From contig CM063108.1 in the NCBI GenBank assembly GCA_031841125.1, positions 40,790,268 to 40,854,267 on the forward strand: a stretch of 64,000 nucleotides of DNA, read 5' to 3'. Under the pieces are notes generated by a model that was not told the DNA's origin, searched no databases, and saw only the letters and a program-made list of their open reading frames with translations. This DNA comes from Acanthococcus lagerstroemiae. Its lineage: Eukaryota > Arthropoda > Insecta > Hemiptera > Eriococcidae. Position numbers and translations under genes: made by a program. Position 1 is the stretch's first letter. Each line of letters opens with the position of its first letter. Below, one piece after another: positions 33,661 through 44,732 of the stretch.

Positions 33661-34131
33661 AGACGTCAGAGAGGAGAGCTATAGTAGTGGTGTGCCAGAA
33701 AACCTTTCTAGGAATTACGCAACTTGGTATGAAATTTCGTGATTTTATTAATTTATTCTGTAGAAATTAAAATTGTGTTTCTAAAACTTATGCTGTATGT
33801 CACTGATTTTTATAGGTCGCAAACGTGTTTTAAATATTGCTGATACGTTCATTAAAACTGGTGGATCACCAAAGGAAAAGCGAGGCGGAGCTCGGAATAA
33901 GCAGTGTGATAAAGATGTCACAGAGCCCATAATCAAACACATTTCGTCATTCACTGTTCGGGAAAGTCACTACATGCGTGATAAGACGTGCCGTCAATTT
34001 TTACAGCCAGACTTGAATATTTTGAAAATGTGGTTACTGTGAAAATCACAACGCCAAGAGACTGATGCTTTAATTTGCTCTTTTTTTAAGTATAAGTCGA
34101 TCTTTTATAACAAATTTAATTTAGGATTTGG
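33661..34131 (+). pseudogene. H-Y-x-R family gene, exons 3 (3' part) and 4
   Basis: Immediately after the DIRS terminus, exon 3 resumes and encodes VVVCQKTFLGITQLG, ending at a donor (cttg|gtatga, 33,726). Exon 4 starts at 33,816 after tttatag. It joins in phase as GRKRVLNIADTF, then RESHYMRDKTCRQFLQPDL, the H-Y-x-R segment, and N-I-L-K-M-W. A stop at 34,040-34,042 and a second indel break the frame, but KYKSIFYNKFNLGFGKPK is still readable to about 34,130. The rest of the protein is absent, since a LINE-like tail and a MULE follow. The relic is non-functional as read. Confidence 0.6.
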
Positions 34132-34444
34132 TAAACCTAAGGTTGATATTATATGATGAAGCATTTTCAGGATTTCCACGAAGTAAAAGAAGAAATGCAT
34201 GTATACGAGTTTCCTAGGAATGCTCCGCTGAATAGTCATGCTTGAATACAATAAGCTTGAAATAGTAAACCCGGAAATCGACATACTCGCAACAAAAAAA
34301 TAATACTTTAGAACACAAGTACTTCAAATCCTCGCACAGGAATAAAACAAGAATAAAACAAAATAAATCAAGAGGAAATGAATGGATGCGCAACCCTCCT
34401 GCTCCGCCCCGCTCCCTTCCTCCCACGCACCGCAGACTCATTGT

Positions 34445-34672
34445 TCTTATTGTTCGTCTTAATCTGTACTATGGTTTTCTTTTTTTTTATTTAAGTTTAT
34501 TTTTATTTAAGTTTATTTTTCTTTAAGTTTATTTTTCTTTCTCTTAGATTATTGTAAGATTGTAAATAGTTATGCCCCGTCACTGTTATTGGCCCACTGG
34601 GCTATCCTGAAGGGGCTCAATAAATACATTTCTAATCTAATCTAATCTAGACTAATCTAATTTAGAAAAATA
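34445..34672 (+). mobile_element. LINE-like 3' end with taatc-repeat tail
   Basis: About 230 bp ends in ggggctcaataaatacattt followed by four or more copies of a ctaat(c) pentamer (34,629-34,665), preceded by tandem atttaagttt units (34,490-34,545) and the words cactgggctatcctgaagg. Such tails with an AATAAA and a short tandem repeat are characteristic of several insect non-LTR clades (I, RTE, LOA type). The body is absent, so it is a 5'-truncated insertion abutting the MULE. Confidence 0.5.
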
Positions 34673-35469
34673 TGAAGAGTGGAAAAATAACGAACAAATT
34701 GACTCGTACATGTACGCTGTTAAGTGCTCTAAGAAAACTACAAAGCATGGCATAACATACTGGTATCATGCATGCCAACATGATACCGCGAGGTTTTATT
34801 GTGCTAGGTATGCTAACGGTAGTCTTAGTAGGAAAGGAAAACGGGTGGACCCTGTTCCGCCAACAAACTGTCCTGCCAGGATGTATTTGACGATTGAGAA
34901 GAGTGGTAAAGTACTAGTGAGGTATCGTAGTGTGCATTCCCACGAACTGTCTTTCTCCGAGTAACGCGGTTTCGTATATTATTGAGATCGCGCGAGGAGT
35001 GGGCACACATAGTATCAGGAACGTGCTTCAAGAAGATTTAATTGACTCTGTACTTTTACCTGGAGAACAGACTAAAGGACAAAAAACTGAAACAAAGGAA
35101 ACACTGACTCTGACTGAAGAACATAAAGTAACACAGTACATTACCTCCCGGCAGATCAATACAATTAAGTATCGATACAATAAACTGAGTTGGCTACATC
35201 CGAAAGACGAGGTTGCAGTACGTATGCTTGCCCATGGCGATATGAAGGAGAGCATGTTGGTATACAAACAGCAATCCGGCAATGTCGAAATTGGCAACAA
35301 AAATATAGATTCATTACCAAATGCCGAAGAACTTTTTGCTTCCGGTTTATTTCAAAATTTAGATCAGAAGGAGATAATGAATACGGCTGGGCAACGAATG
35401 CTTTGTGTGGATGCAACCTACTCGACAAACCAGTATGGTTTCCAATTGATCAACTTCGTTGTAGTAATT

Positions 35470-35681
35470 TAACAATTTATAAAATTTATTTTTAAATATT
35501 AATTATTATTAAATCTAAAACTTTAATTTTATTATTAAAATAATCTTAATACAAAAAGAATTTTATTTTATTAATTCTTTAAAATTTTTAATTTAAATTT
35601 CATCAATTTTAATATAAAAATTATTAACCAATAATTTAATTGTTTTAAAAAATAATTAAAATTTTTTAAAGTGTTTGGGAA
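35470..35681. repeat. AT-rich insertion 1 in the MULE
   Basis: About 210 bp, nearly all A/T, inserted between FQLINFVVV and FGKGYP of the transposase. Size and composition resemble the AT-rich insertion in the satellite at 117-328, and both contain the word actttaattt. No clear terminal inverted repeat or target duplication could be fixed in such low-complexity sequence. Confidence 0.6.
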
Positions 35682-35788
35682 GGGTTATCCGGTGGCCCAT
35701 TTCATTACCAACCGTGCGGACAAAGACACCTTAACTTGTCCGTTCTCCAATTTCAAAACCAAGTACCCTGACCTACGTATACACAACT

Positions 35789-36125
35789 TATTCTCGCGTA
35801 TGTTAGGTACCCCTGTATAGGATTTTTTATAATATTAAAACGCCGGTCGCTCGGACTGCATCTTCTTCTCGAATCCTCGATTTCTCTTTTATAGCCTTTT
35901 TGTTCTGTCTTTCCTCTTATTTTTGTCCTTCTTTTCAACGACAATTCGAGCGAACCTTCTTGCCGGGGTATCTTAGTTCTGTTTGAGTAGTAATATCTGT
36001 ACAGTACGAGTTGTGTATACGTTTTTTGGTTCGATCATCGACTCGTGAGTCGATGAGCCGTTTAATCATGTAAATATGAAATACAGTCCACTTAATTATT
36101 ATTTGTGTTTTAATTTCGCACCCAA
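35789..36125. mobile_element. 337-bp insertion 2 in the MULE, flanked by 8-bp direct repeats
   Basis: acacaact occurs at 35,781-35,788 and again at 36,126-36,133, exactly where the transposase reading is interrupted (RIHN then NYMTDDD). An 8-bp duplication is typical of hAT and P-like elements. The insert has no obvious terminal inverted repeat and contains a promoter/LTR-like mid-section (gagtagtaatatctgtac, tgaaatacagtccac), so a solo LTR with misjudged borders is the alternative. Confidence 0.5.
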
Positions 36126-37518
36126 ACACAACTACATGACCGATGACGATCCGGCTTTATACGATGCCATAAGAAACATTTTTGGTGACAAAACGAACCA
36201 TTATCTGTGCACAAGTGGCATATTCTTCGAATATGGAGGAAACAGCTCGCTCAGAAAGTAAAAAATTTGGATTTAAGGGGTAGAATCGAAAAGGATATCA
36301 CGACTCTCTTATTGGAACACGATGGTACTAAATTTAAGGAGCTGGAGGCCGTATTTGGGGACAGATACACAGAAATGGGCGGTGGGCCAAAAATATTGTG
36401 GATTATTACATTCGAGATTATCAGAATCGAGCACAAAAATGGGCGATGGGTCACCGAAATACATGACATTATGGCACTGATACAAACATGCACGTGATGT
36501 TCTTCCATAACAAACTGAAAACGGAATACTTCAAACGGAAACATAACAGACGTCTAGAAGCGCTAATAAAAGTTCTGAAGCTCATAGAACGTCAAATGGC
36601 TATCGAATATGACCGCAAAGTCAGAATGAACGAACTGACTATCGAAGATTCACTCAGCGACCGTATGACACACCTGAGGGGTATGCAGATTGGGGACGAT
36701 AACATTACAAAACTGTGTGATGATGTCTGGAGAGTATGGTCGGTTTCTCAAATGTCATTTTACACTGTTACTAAATACTACACCGCATGTTGCATATCCG
36801 ATCACTGCAATATAAAGTGCTCTGAGGCCGGTTGCGTAAACCTACGCCACTGCCTATACACTTGCACTTGTCCTGATCGGGCAGCAATATGTAAACATAA
36901 TCACAAAATCCATTCGATGTCGATTTCTGAAACACTGTCGGTCGTTTGTCCGACTTCGCAGACTGTGAATGATGATATTCATTGTCGAGTTCTGATGCCT
37001 TCACAAGATTTGTATGTACCCACTCCCCGTAGGTGTAAATTGTATGTGAAACAGGAAGTTAAGAGTTTATGTATCCAGATTGGACGTTTGGCTCGCAAGA
37101 AGAGTCGAGCTCGAGACGTGACAGCTTGGCTGCAAGCTCGTAGGGTCCTTCTTCAGTTAAAGTCCATGGTGAACGTCTCTAATGACGACCGTAATATGCC
37201 TATAGCGCACGATAAAACAGGCTCTTTTTCAATTCCGAGACGAATTCTTCCAAATGAAAAATTTATAACACAGAAAAAACTGTATCGTACAGCCAAAATA
37301 AGAACAAAAAAAAAAAAAAAAATAGAAACAGGCCTACCAAACAATCTCGTCACGTGTGTCCTGTTTGCTCATTTGATAATGAAAACTCTTTCGTGACTGA
37401 GACTGTCACTGGTCAGAAGTACATTCGTGACAGTCTGTTCAAGGTGGGTCGACATGAAATTTCAGTTATTAGTTTGAAATCGTTAGACTACCATATTTCG
37501 CAAAATGAATTCAATACG

Positions 37519-37598
37519 TAATTGTAACTTTTATTAAGTGGTAACACTGATCAGTTGTTTGATTGTAAAATGAGAAGATAAGAATAAATTCACTCGTT
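37519..37598 (+). mobile_element. Copia LTR fragment
   Basis: gtaattgtaa, then ttattaagtggtaacactga through aataaattcactcgtt, matches the Copia LTR at 52,780-52,860 with two or three substitutions. It lacks the first TGTT and the recognisable end. It abuts the MULE stop codon, so the MULE C-terminus may have been trimmed by this insertion. Confidence 0.7.
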
Positions 37599-37860
37599 AA
37601 TATGCGTGCCTCTGAAACTGTGCCTGTGCGGTCGTCTTTTATTTAAGTCTTATTACGTTCTGTCACACGCCAAAACTGAAATCCGAAGTTTCCTTTAAGA
37701 TACATAGCTATTTTTGGTAAATTGAAAATTCGTTTCAGACGGCACAGTTTCAGTAATTCTAATTCGTAGTTGCTCGATTTTTCATTGATTAATCGTTCAA
37801 GATCACTTCGCATTCTCGATTCGTTATCATCCATCGTCATCTGTTGCACTGTGCCTCGCG

Positions 37861-38148
37861 TTGTCGCCGTTAAGTTTACGCTCAATGCATGTGTCCGCAA
37901 AAATAGTGACGAACATGGCTTTTGATTTTAATTCCTTACCGGCTGACAAAGCAGTAATTTTGGATTATTATTTTCATAATTTCGAAAGTTATCATTCGAA
38001 AACTCTTCTAACAGTCCTTCGAGAACAGGAGACTAGATTAAAAGGTATGCTTTTCCAAAATAGAATAGTACTGATCAAAAATATTCAACCGTACTCTAAC
38101 CTCTGTCCATTTTCAGAAATGTCAGACTCGTATCGAAAGAAGTTATAG
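37861..38148 (+). CDS. Small unrecognised gene candidate
   Basis: An ATG at ~37,914 opens MAFDFNSLPADKAVILDYYF, continuing to EQETRLK. A donor-like aaaag|gtatgc (38,044) and an acceptor ccattttcag (38,116) would splice out 75 nt; unspliced, the frame is also open to 38,148. There is no domain I recognise. It lies upstream of the Crypton on the same strand. Confidence 0.25.
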   Translation: MSPLSLRSMHVSAKIVTNMAFDFNSLPADKAVILDYYFHNFESYHSKTLLTVLREQETRLKGMLFQNRIVLIKNIQPYSNLCPFSEMSDSYRKKL

Positions 38149-38684
38149 GAGACCTTTGATGCCCATCCACAAAACGCAGAAATAAAAAACATTTGTAAAT
38201 TGAAACTCTTAACCCATTTGTGGCTTATTAGTAGATTACACGATGGCAGAGGTAATCGCATTACTTTCTAATGTCATCGTGTATACTGTTTTAATTTTAG
38301 ACGATAGGAAAAATCTTATTCCATTATCCATTGAAGGCAATTGAAAATTATCGAGTTATTAGTAGGTGTTAGAGTTTTTTTTATAGGTAAAATACATTGG
38401 GTACATCGTGTAACACTGATTTATCAGTTTATCAGTTTATCAGCGTATTCGTAGCATGTATCATAGTTTCGGAACACGAGGATGAATCATGATGGTCGTG
38501 AATAATTATGATGGTGCTATTTGACTTCGTTTTGTTTTTGTACCGTTTTCAATCTACTATTATTTCGTGTCGATCAAGTGTTTTTGTAGCGCTTTCAATT
38601 TCACAGTATTCCCGAGTTTCGTTTTCGTTTAGTTCTTTCGTTTGGCTGTGTAGTCTATTTTGTCGTTTCGTCGCAATAAACAAT

Positions 38685-40394
38685 ATGCATCATGAAGAAG
38701 AGGATATCGAAAAAGAAAACTGTACTCCGCCGGAGCTAATTCAAGCTGCGGAAGGTGCTTGCATTTCCGTGCTTCCTGTCAAATCGAAACAGAGGTACGA
38801 GCGCATGTATAATGAATTTGAAAGCTGGAGAAAGAGAAATGGCGCCCTGTCACTCTCCGAGCGTACGTTACTGGCGTACTTTGCTATTCTAAGCGAATCC
38901 AACAAACCAACTACATTATGGGCCTATTATTCTATGCTGAAGAGCACGTTAAACATCAATACGGGTGTGGATATTTCGAGTTATATAAAGTTGACTTCAT
39001 TCCTTAAGCGACAGTCTGAAGGTTACCGACCAAAGAAGGCGCAAGTCTTCACAGAAGAAGAAATGCGTTCGTTCATTTTGGAAGCACCTGATAAGGAATG
39101 GCTGGCAACAAAGGAAGGTAGAAATTATGCAACGTTTTCAATATGTAATGTAAATTTAGTACCAATCTAAGTGGTTTCTCTATTAATTTGTAACAGGTTG
39201 CATGTATCTTCGGTTTAAACGGGGCCCTACGCACGGACGAATTCAACCACATTACCACGAGCGATGTGAAAATGTATGCGGATATGGCACACGTCCAAAT
39301 CAGTAACAGCAAAAATAAGGAACCACGCTCATTTTCGATTACCGGCACTTTTTTCGCAATTGTGAAGAAGTATAGAGATTTACGACCCCGAAAGTTCTGA
39401 CTAATCGTTTCTTCATCAATTATCAAAATGGCAAGTGCACATCTCAGGTAATTGGAAAGAACAAGTTCAGCAAGATGCCGTTCATAATTGCTTCTTACTT
39501 GCACTTGGACGAACCACAGAAGTATACAGGTATCCTCTCTTGCTCTTTGTATGTTTATTATGATCGAAGGCTCTATTAACTCACACTATATACTGAATTT
39601 TAAAAGGACATGCTTTTCGTCGTATGTCTGCAACAGTTGTTGCTAACACCCCAGGTGCGACAATAGAAACATTGAAGAGAGTCGGTGGTTGGAAGTCGAG
39701 TAAGGTTGCTGAACAATATATTGACAATTCGCTCATGTACAAGAAACGCGTCGGAAATGCTATCGAGTCAGCGATAAATGTAAAAGGTAAGTCCTGAAGC
39801 CTGTAGCCGAATAATGAGAGTAAGAGTACGGTAGTAGTTACAGCTTCCTTTCTGAAATGTCTGAATGAATTTTTGCGCAGTTAAGAAACTTGATAACTGG
39901 GAGACCTTAAGATTCAGATGAACATACAGGCGAAGACGAACGTACAAGCGAACTCGAACTCGAATGTAGGAACAACAAATTGATGACTGTCAAAAATAGT
40001 ACAATGAATCGAACTCTTGCAATTCAAACAAATCCGACTATGGAAGGTACGTAAATGATGAATAATATCAAAAGAAATCGATGATTTTAGTTTTTGAGAT
40101 CCTCGAATGAATTTTTGTTTACTTGAAACAGTTGAGGACTCGGTGAAACAGGATTCACATGATCGTATAAATAACTCGTTCTTCACCATTGAAAACGATG
40201 AAACCAACCAAGTTCTTACAATGCAACTTAACCCAGCTATGAATTATCATGAAGAACGAGAAATTATTGTTGAAAGAGCAGAAGTTGAGAGTACTGGTGT
40301 CAACGTTATCGAATTTGCAGGAGGAAAGGGACACAATTCCAATCCATTCAACTTTAATAGTTGTAATATCACATTTAATTATTATCAGAAGTAA
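38685..40394 (+). mobile_element. Crypton-type tyrosine recombinase, multi-exon
   Basis: Exon 1 (38,685-~39,117) encodes an acidic N-terminus then a SAM-like DNA-binding segment (SKQRYERMYNEFESWRKRN). Exon 2 (39,197-39,529) has FGLNGALRTDEF (Arg I) and NRFFINYQNGKC, with one frameshift near 39,392. Exon 3 (39,607-39,786) joins in phase as G-H-A-F-R-R-M-S-A-T (H-x-x-R) and has GGWKSSKVAEQYIDNS (Trp and Tyr nucleophile). Further exons run 39,881-40,046 and 40,132-40,394, ending FNFNSCNITFNYYQ, a tail typical of Crypton-A proteins. All catalytic residues survive. The exon 1/2 phase does not match exactly, and a second frameshift lies near 39,915, so current activity is doubtful. It could be a young element with consensus errors or a domesticated gene. 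Confidence 0.8.
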
Positions 40395-40930
40395 TAACGT
40401 CTGTAATTTTGTTGTCTTGTTCTGTTTTGTCGTTTCGTTAAGTTTCGTGTTAATGTTAAGTTTTTGACCTACTACATTCAACTAAATCGTTAGTTGACTG
40501 TACTGCATTCTTGGTTACAAAGAATTTAATTTGAAATATCCTATCTCACCGTGTTATTATTTGTAGTATTATCGTTATTCGAAAAAACAGAAACTGTGCA
40601 TAATAATATATTCAGTTATAGTTCTGTCGTTTGTTTTCAGTTCTTTCATTTTCATCTAATGAATCGATGCCCAGTGAAAAATTATTCTTGTCAGTGTGTT
40701 TCTTGTCTTTTATTATTACTATTACTACCTAGGATTATTCTTATCATTTAGCAATTACTTAAGAAATTGCTCAGAACACTATGTTCAATTATTATTATTT
40801 CTTCGTTTGATACTCAATGAAAATTATTCTTGTCATTTATTTGCAATTAATAAAAAAAACATTTCAGAATGCGTGTTTAGAAACTTTATATTTTCAGAAC
40901 ATGTTATCAACTGGGATTTTTTGTTTTCCG
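40395..40930. other. Gap without recognised gene
   Basis: AT-rich sequence with runs of tattattattac; only low-complexity ORFs. Confidence 0.5.
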
Positions 40931-41064
40931 CACCTGCACTTTTTTGCTTTCCGCGTATTACCGCTGATCACTGCGACCTGCATGTTAAAACGCCATTTTC
41001 CAACCCGAAAACAGGGCGGTATGACACCATTTTCCTATCGTCTAAAATTAAAACAGATTTATAA

Positions 41065-41445
41065 GCCAAATTAGTTAAAGAGGATGGTACAACAACCGAT
41101 GAGATTCCCGAAAATTGGCACCAAGATTCTGCTGATGATCACTGCTTTGCCTACAAACATTCTAACGGACTATTTGATGTAAATTTCGGATGCTATCTCA
41201 ATAAAACGTATAGTGTTACGATTCAAGTAAGTACGGCTTCTTAGTTCGATTTCTTTGGAGAAAATTCTAATTATAGGTTTAATTGTATGCTAGGATCGAA
41301 GCACAGGTCATCAAGAGTCCGCAGTAATATCCTCAGTACTGGGTGATTGTTCTGACCAATGTGTCAAAGTAGACGAAAAATGTATCGGCACGATTACAGC
41401 AGAACTGAGTCGTTGGATCAGAGCATTGTATGTATATAGTTTTTA
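41065..41445 (+). CDS. Possible PI31-like N-terminal (FP) domain, two exons
   Basis: Exon a ends attcaa|gtaagt at 41,226 and encodes KLVKEDGTTTDEIPENW, then FAYKHSNGLFDVNF. Exon b starts at 41,295 after gtatgctag and joins in phase: TIQDRSTGHQ, then ELSRWIRAL. The order (E-x-P-x-x-W, an F/Y-x-Y-K strand, a strand-rich half, then a closing helix) recalls the proteasome-inhibitor PI31 N-terminal FP domain. The start upstream of 41,065 is unclear: the frame meets a TAA at 41,062, and candidate 5' sequence at 40,900-41,060 lies in the same frame. Similarity is judged by eye only. Confidence 0.35.
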
Positions 41446-42309
41446 CTAATTGAAGACCTGATAGGAAAAACCACCTTTGTAGAAAAAAAAATCGATTTTG
41501 CAGGAGAAAACAAAAACAGTGTGGAGGCCTGTACAGATGCGAGAGCCAACTGAGTCCATGCTATATGAAATGTAGACTGTATAACCGACCTACCGACGTG
41601 CGCGAGAAATCTAGCTACCTTGGATTTCATCGGTAGATGGGAGGGTGAAGTGAGGAAGGTTGTGGTTTTCCTGGAAACAAAAAGTGAACATAAATACGCA
41701 TTATTCTTCCCGATTTTTATTTTCATACTTTCAGAACATTAGGATGCCCGGTACTAAATTTAATGCTTGTAGATAAGAAAAAGAAGAATATTAGGAGAAG
41801 TTCATCCCTCATCTGCACTACTATTGTCGGATTTATTCATAGATAGATCATCATTATCGGCTCTTCCTGCGCCAGTAGAAGCTAAATTTTCGTTTTAGCT
41901 GGTGATCAAGTCAGAGTGCAGGTTAGTAGCAAAACCATGGTAAAAAAATACAGCTGGATTATTATTTAAAAAAAAACATATCTTGATAGAAATTAAGTCT
42001 TCAGGTGTGCCACAAAGCTCTTTGTTTATTGTATGGTGTATCAGTTGAGCGAGTCTGATGACTTCGTGAATTGGCTCACATTGGAAAATCGCCAACAGAT
42101 CAACGGGGATGTATGAATAGAAAAACAGTGCCTGCTGAATGGCTTGTTAAAATGGATGAGCATATCGTCGTTGGATCAAATTAAACCTCCTATGTGGCAT
42201 TTTTTGAGAAATATACTTTTTTATATCGTTGGACGCGGAATTTCAAAACGCATCGACTGGGAAAATCATCTATGTGCTAAGTTTAAAATTACGCCGGTAG
42301 GAGCGGTTT

Positions 42310-42412
42310 GAATACCTCCTATGTGCACAACCCGGAAAATATGGTCTTGAATACCTCCTATGTGCACCATCCAGAAAATGTGGTCTCGAATACCTCTTAT
42401 GTGCTTCACCAT
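42310..42412. repeat. 39-bp tandem repeat, about 2.6 copies
   Basis: gaatacctcctatgtgcac begins at 42,310 and 42,349, and a variant at 42,388, each followed by gaaaat-tggtct. A further acctcctatgtgg lies at 42,186. Confidence 0.8.
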
Positions 42413-42548
42413 GATAAGAGCGATGTTTTATTATCGTTTATACTTTGATAAAATTTCTCTAATTCTTTAATATAGTATAAAAAGTTGAGAAATAATGTAG
42501 TTGTTATTTTATTTTAACCTCTTCTGCCAGTATTACATTCAGTTGAGC

Positions 42549-43011
42549 ATGAAGAGAAGTGATCTCATCTTGTCATTAGTTCATAAGAAGAACGGTAAGT
42601 TATGGTTTGTTTCCTTTACATCTTATTCAAGCAGTTCTTTTGTTTGCTGGATATTAGAATGAAAAACAATAATTGCAGGCGGTGCTTTCAATAATAAGAA
42701 TGCTACCAGTGCCAAGCAGTTACCTGCGACACAATTACAACAAAATCCAAAGAATGATACCAAAAAGTTACCTCCGAATCATTATGCTTCCTTGGCACAT
42801 AAAGAGGAGAATTTCTACACGAATGAACGTACGAATATAATAAGACGATGGTTAAACTCCCAAACAACGGCTCAAGATGACCTACATGAAGAGAAGAATC
42901 AACCTAAAGTGAGACGACGCTTAAAATTTGAAACGAAAGCTCAATATGACAAGAATTTATTGAGACCCAATCATGATGTTCTGCAATACTTGGATACAAA
43001 CATTCTTACTG
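42549..43011 (+). CDS. Two-exon 5' end of an unrecognised gene
   Basis: Exon 1 (42,549-42,594) is MKRSDLILSLVHKKN and ends aacg|gtaagt. Exon 2 (42,679-43,011) starts after aattgcag and joins in phase to N-G-G-A-F-N-N-K. It stays open for 110 codons, hydrophilic and Asn/Lys-rich, and ends actg|gtaagc. Both donors and the acceptor are good matches to consensus. Features include NERTNIIRRWLNSQ and RRRLKFETKAQYDKN, but no domain I can name. The 3' exons are not found in the next 1 kb, so it may be incomplete or interrupted. Confidence 0.45.
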
Positions 43012-43725
43012 GTAAGCATGAGAACACAAAAAATTTCAAAGTTCGGTAGTTCGAGTCCGTTTAATTGTAACATGTATTCAAACTGAAGTTTAAATTAGTT
43101 TTCGGTGCGTAAAAAGTGTTGGTGAGTATTTCCATTGGAGTGCATATGCAGCAGCTGAACAAACACACACTATTGCCGGAAATCGCGGTGGCCATCATAA
43201 TGGCTACATGTTGATTGCGTTTTGTCTGCACAATGTTTGAAAATGTGCGTTTCATGAAGAAAACTGCTACGGTTTTGTGTTGATTTCAATTGTCGACAGT
43301 ATTCGTAAGACTGGAATTGAAGCAAAATCCATTATCTATTGATTCCTGAGGAATACCAGCGGCTACTGATGTGATCACCACCGCTGTTATATTTATCAAG
43401 ATTAATTTGCTTCCTTCATTCGCCTGTAAGTAATTCTATCACATTCTCAAAGTGCTTGCAATTTGTATGCGTGTATGATACACACGTATTCATACATGTT
43501 ATAATGCAATTATATATAAGTTCTACAAGGAAGTCATGTGTGTGCGCGTGTATTTCATCAGGAGCTCATCACAAATATGTTTCCTGTGTGTGTTCACTGA
43601 TAAGAGCGAGCATGTGTTCTGTTGTTCTGTTAATCTGCTGCCTCATTCTCATAACTCATATTTCTATAGTTCACTGCGAGTTTGCAACTAGCCACTAGCG
43701 TTCTGCGATCTGTCTCATGTAGTCA

Positions 43726-44060
43726 GGGCCGCCAAGAGCCAAACCGAGCCCGAGGGGAAAATCTGCAGGCCTACACTAAAATTATTTCTACACATTTTGG
43801 AAAATCAAAATATTTGATTTTCCTTGACTTTTATTTGACCTATAAACAGGGACGTACCAATAGGGATGGGGGCAACTTACCCCCCCCCCCCCGTGGAATT
43901 TCTCACTCATTAGTTGGGAAAATGTACCATTTCAGTGTCAGACAGAGTTGGAAAAATCCAACAACTCAGGAGTTTTTTCAATATTTTTTTAAACTTACTT
44001 TGACACTTATGAATTGAGTTGGGAAGTTGGAAAAATTCAACAAGTCAAAAGTTTTTTGTT
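43726..44060. repeat. Dispersed-repeat debris with a C14 run
   Basis: cagggccgccaagagcc (43,728) and cagggacgtaccaatagg (43,849) look like hAT-type terminal sequences (5'-CAGGG). A poly-C run sits at 43,881-43,894. The words gttggaaaaat-caaca and agtttttt recur about 80 bp apart (43,947 and 44,026). No full element was delimited. Confidence 0.3.
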
Positions 44061-44084
44061 TTTTGTTTTTTTTTTTACTCTGAT

Positions 44085-44638
44085 CTTGCCATTATTGGAG
44101 ACTGTGTGGCGGTGGCCATCACTGATGGCTTGGTGTTTGGCGGAGCAAAACTTGATTCACATTTCCGAGGATTAGTGCGCGTCCAAAGATGCGACTTCCT
44201 ACCCTACAGCCCCTACTTCTGGCCACCGTGAAAGCTGGTTTAGTTCTACCACGAACAGTGTACATGGCTGCAGGATTTGCGAACCTTGTCTACACAGACT
44301 ACTTCCCTAAAAGTAACGTACATTACCTCAGAGACATAGTAGATTATTTGCGAGCTCACAGGGTTCATACAGTGGTCTTGTGTGTGCTGCCTCCCTCCCG
44401 GTACCCTGCCGCGCACAGATGGCATTTCATTAATGTGTACGAGTGGAATGAGAACATCTGGAACCTATCTCGGGAATACCAGGCCGGTGTTCTGGTAATG
44501 AACCTGTATTCCCGGTTTGTCAAGTTGCCGAAGCCCCAAGCAGCACTCGAACTGTCTGAGCCTAATTTGCTGTTGCTGCTGAAAATGTACCTCCCACGGG
44601 AGCGAAATGAGAAACGGGATGTTGAAATGCATAGTTGA
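44085..44638 (+). pseudogene. Second SGNH-like reading frame, frameshifted
   Basis: The + frame from ~44,085 reads IIGDCVAVAITDGLVFGGA and reaches CDFLPYSP before stopping at 44,231. The next frame (from 44,189) continues PLLLATVKAGLVLPRTVY, MAAGFANLVYTD, VVLCVLPPSRYPAAHR, and ends at 44,638. GDC-V would correspond to SGNH block I with Cys in place of Ser, and G-F-A-N to block III. A C-terminal D-x-x-H was not found. This is either an eroded SGNH-like gene or an unrelated ORF; the block I assignment is tentative. Confidence 0.35.
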
Positions 44639-44732
44639 GGAACTGATTATCGAGATCCTCAAAAAGAATAAAGCAAGTTGCAATCACTTGTTCCTGTGTT
44701 GGTGGGGTTTCTTTAGGAGATTCCTAGATGGG

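Larger units (their letters stand above)
34662..37521 (+). pseudogene. MULE-type transposase with SWIM zinc finger, nested insertions and frameshifts
   Basis: The N-terminal part (34,662-34,964) holds a FAR1/FLYWCH-like region: CPARMYLTIEKSGKVLVRY, H-S-H-E. The first catalytic Asp lies in MLCVDATYSTNQYGFQLINF (35,398-35,460). The frame is then cut by an AT-rich insertion, resumes at 35,682 with FGKGYPVAHFITNRADK, is cut again at 35,789 and resumes at 36,126 with NYMTDDDPALYDAI (second Asp) and KWHILRIWRK. The SWIM finger (C-x-C-x6-C-x-H, TCTCPDRAAICKHNH) is at ~36,860-36,905. The C-terminus has C-x2-C (HVCPVCSFD) after a frameshift in an A-run at 37,307-37,322. Frameshifts at ~34,945, 36,215 and 36,460 also occur. 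MULE enzymes excise and insert DNA; this one is dead. Confidence 0.85.

Noticed and set aside
35789..36125. Clean solo LTR with TG...CA ends
   Set aside because: TGTTAGG near the left edge is suggestive, but no 4-6-bp duplication fits; the 8-bp duplication supports other borders.
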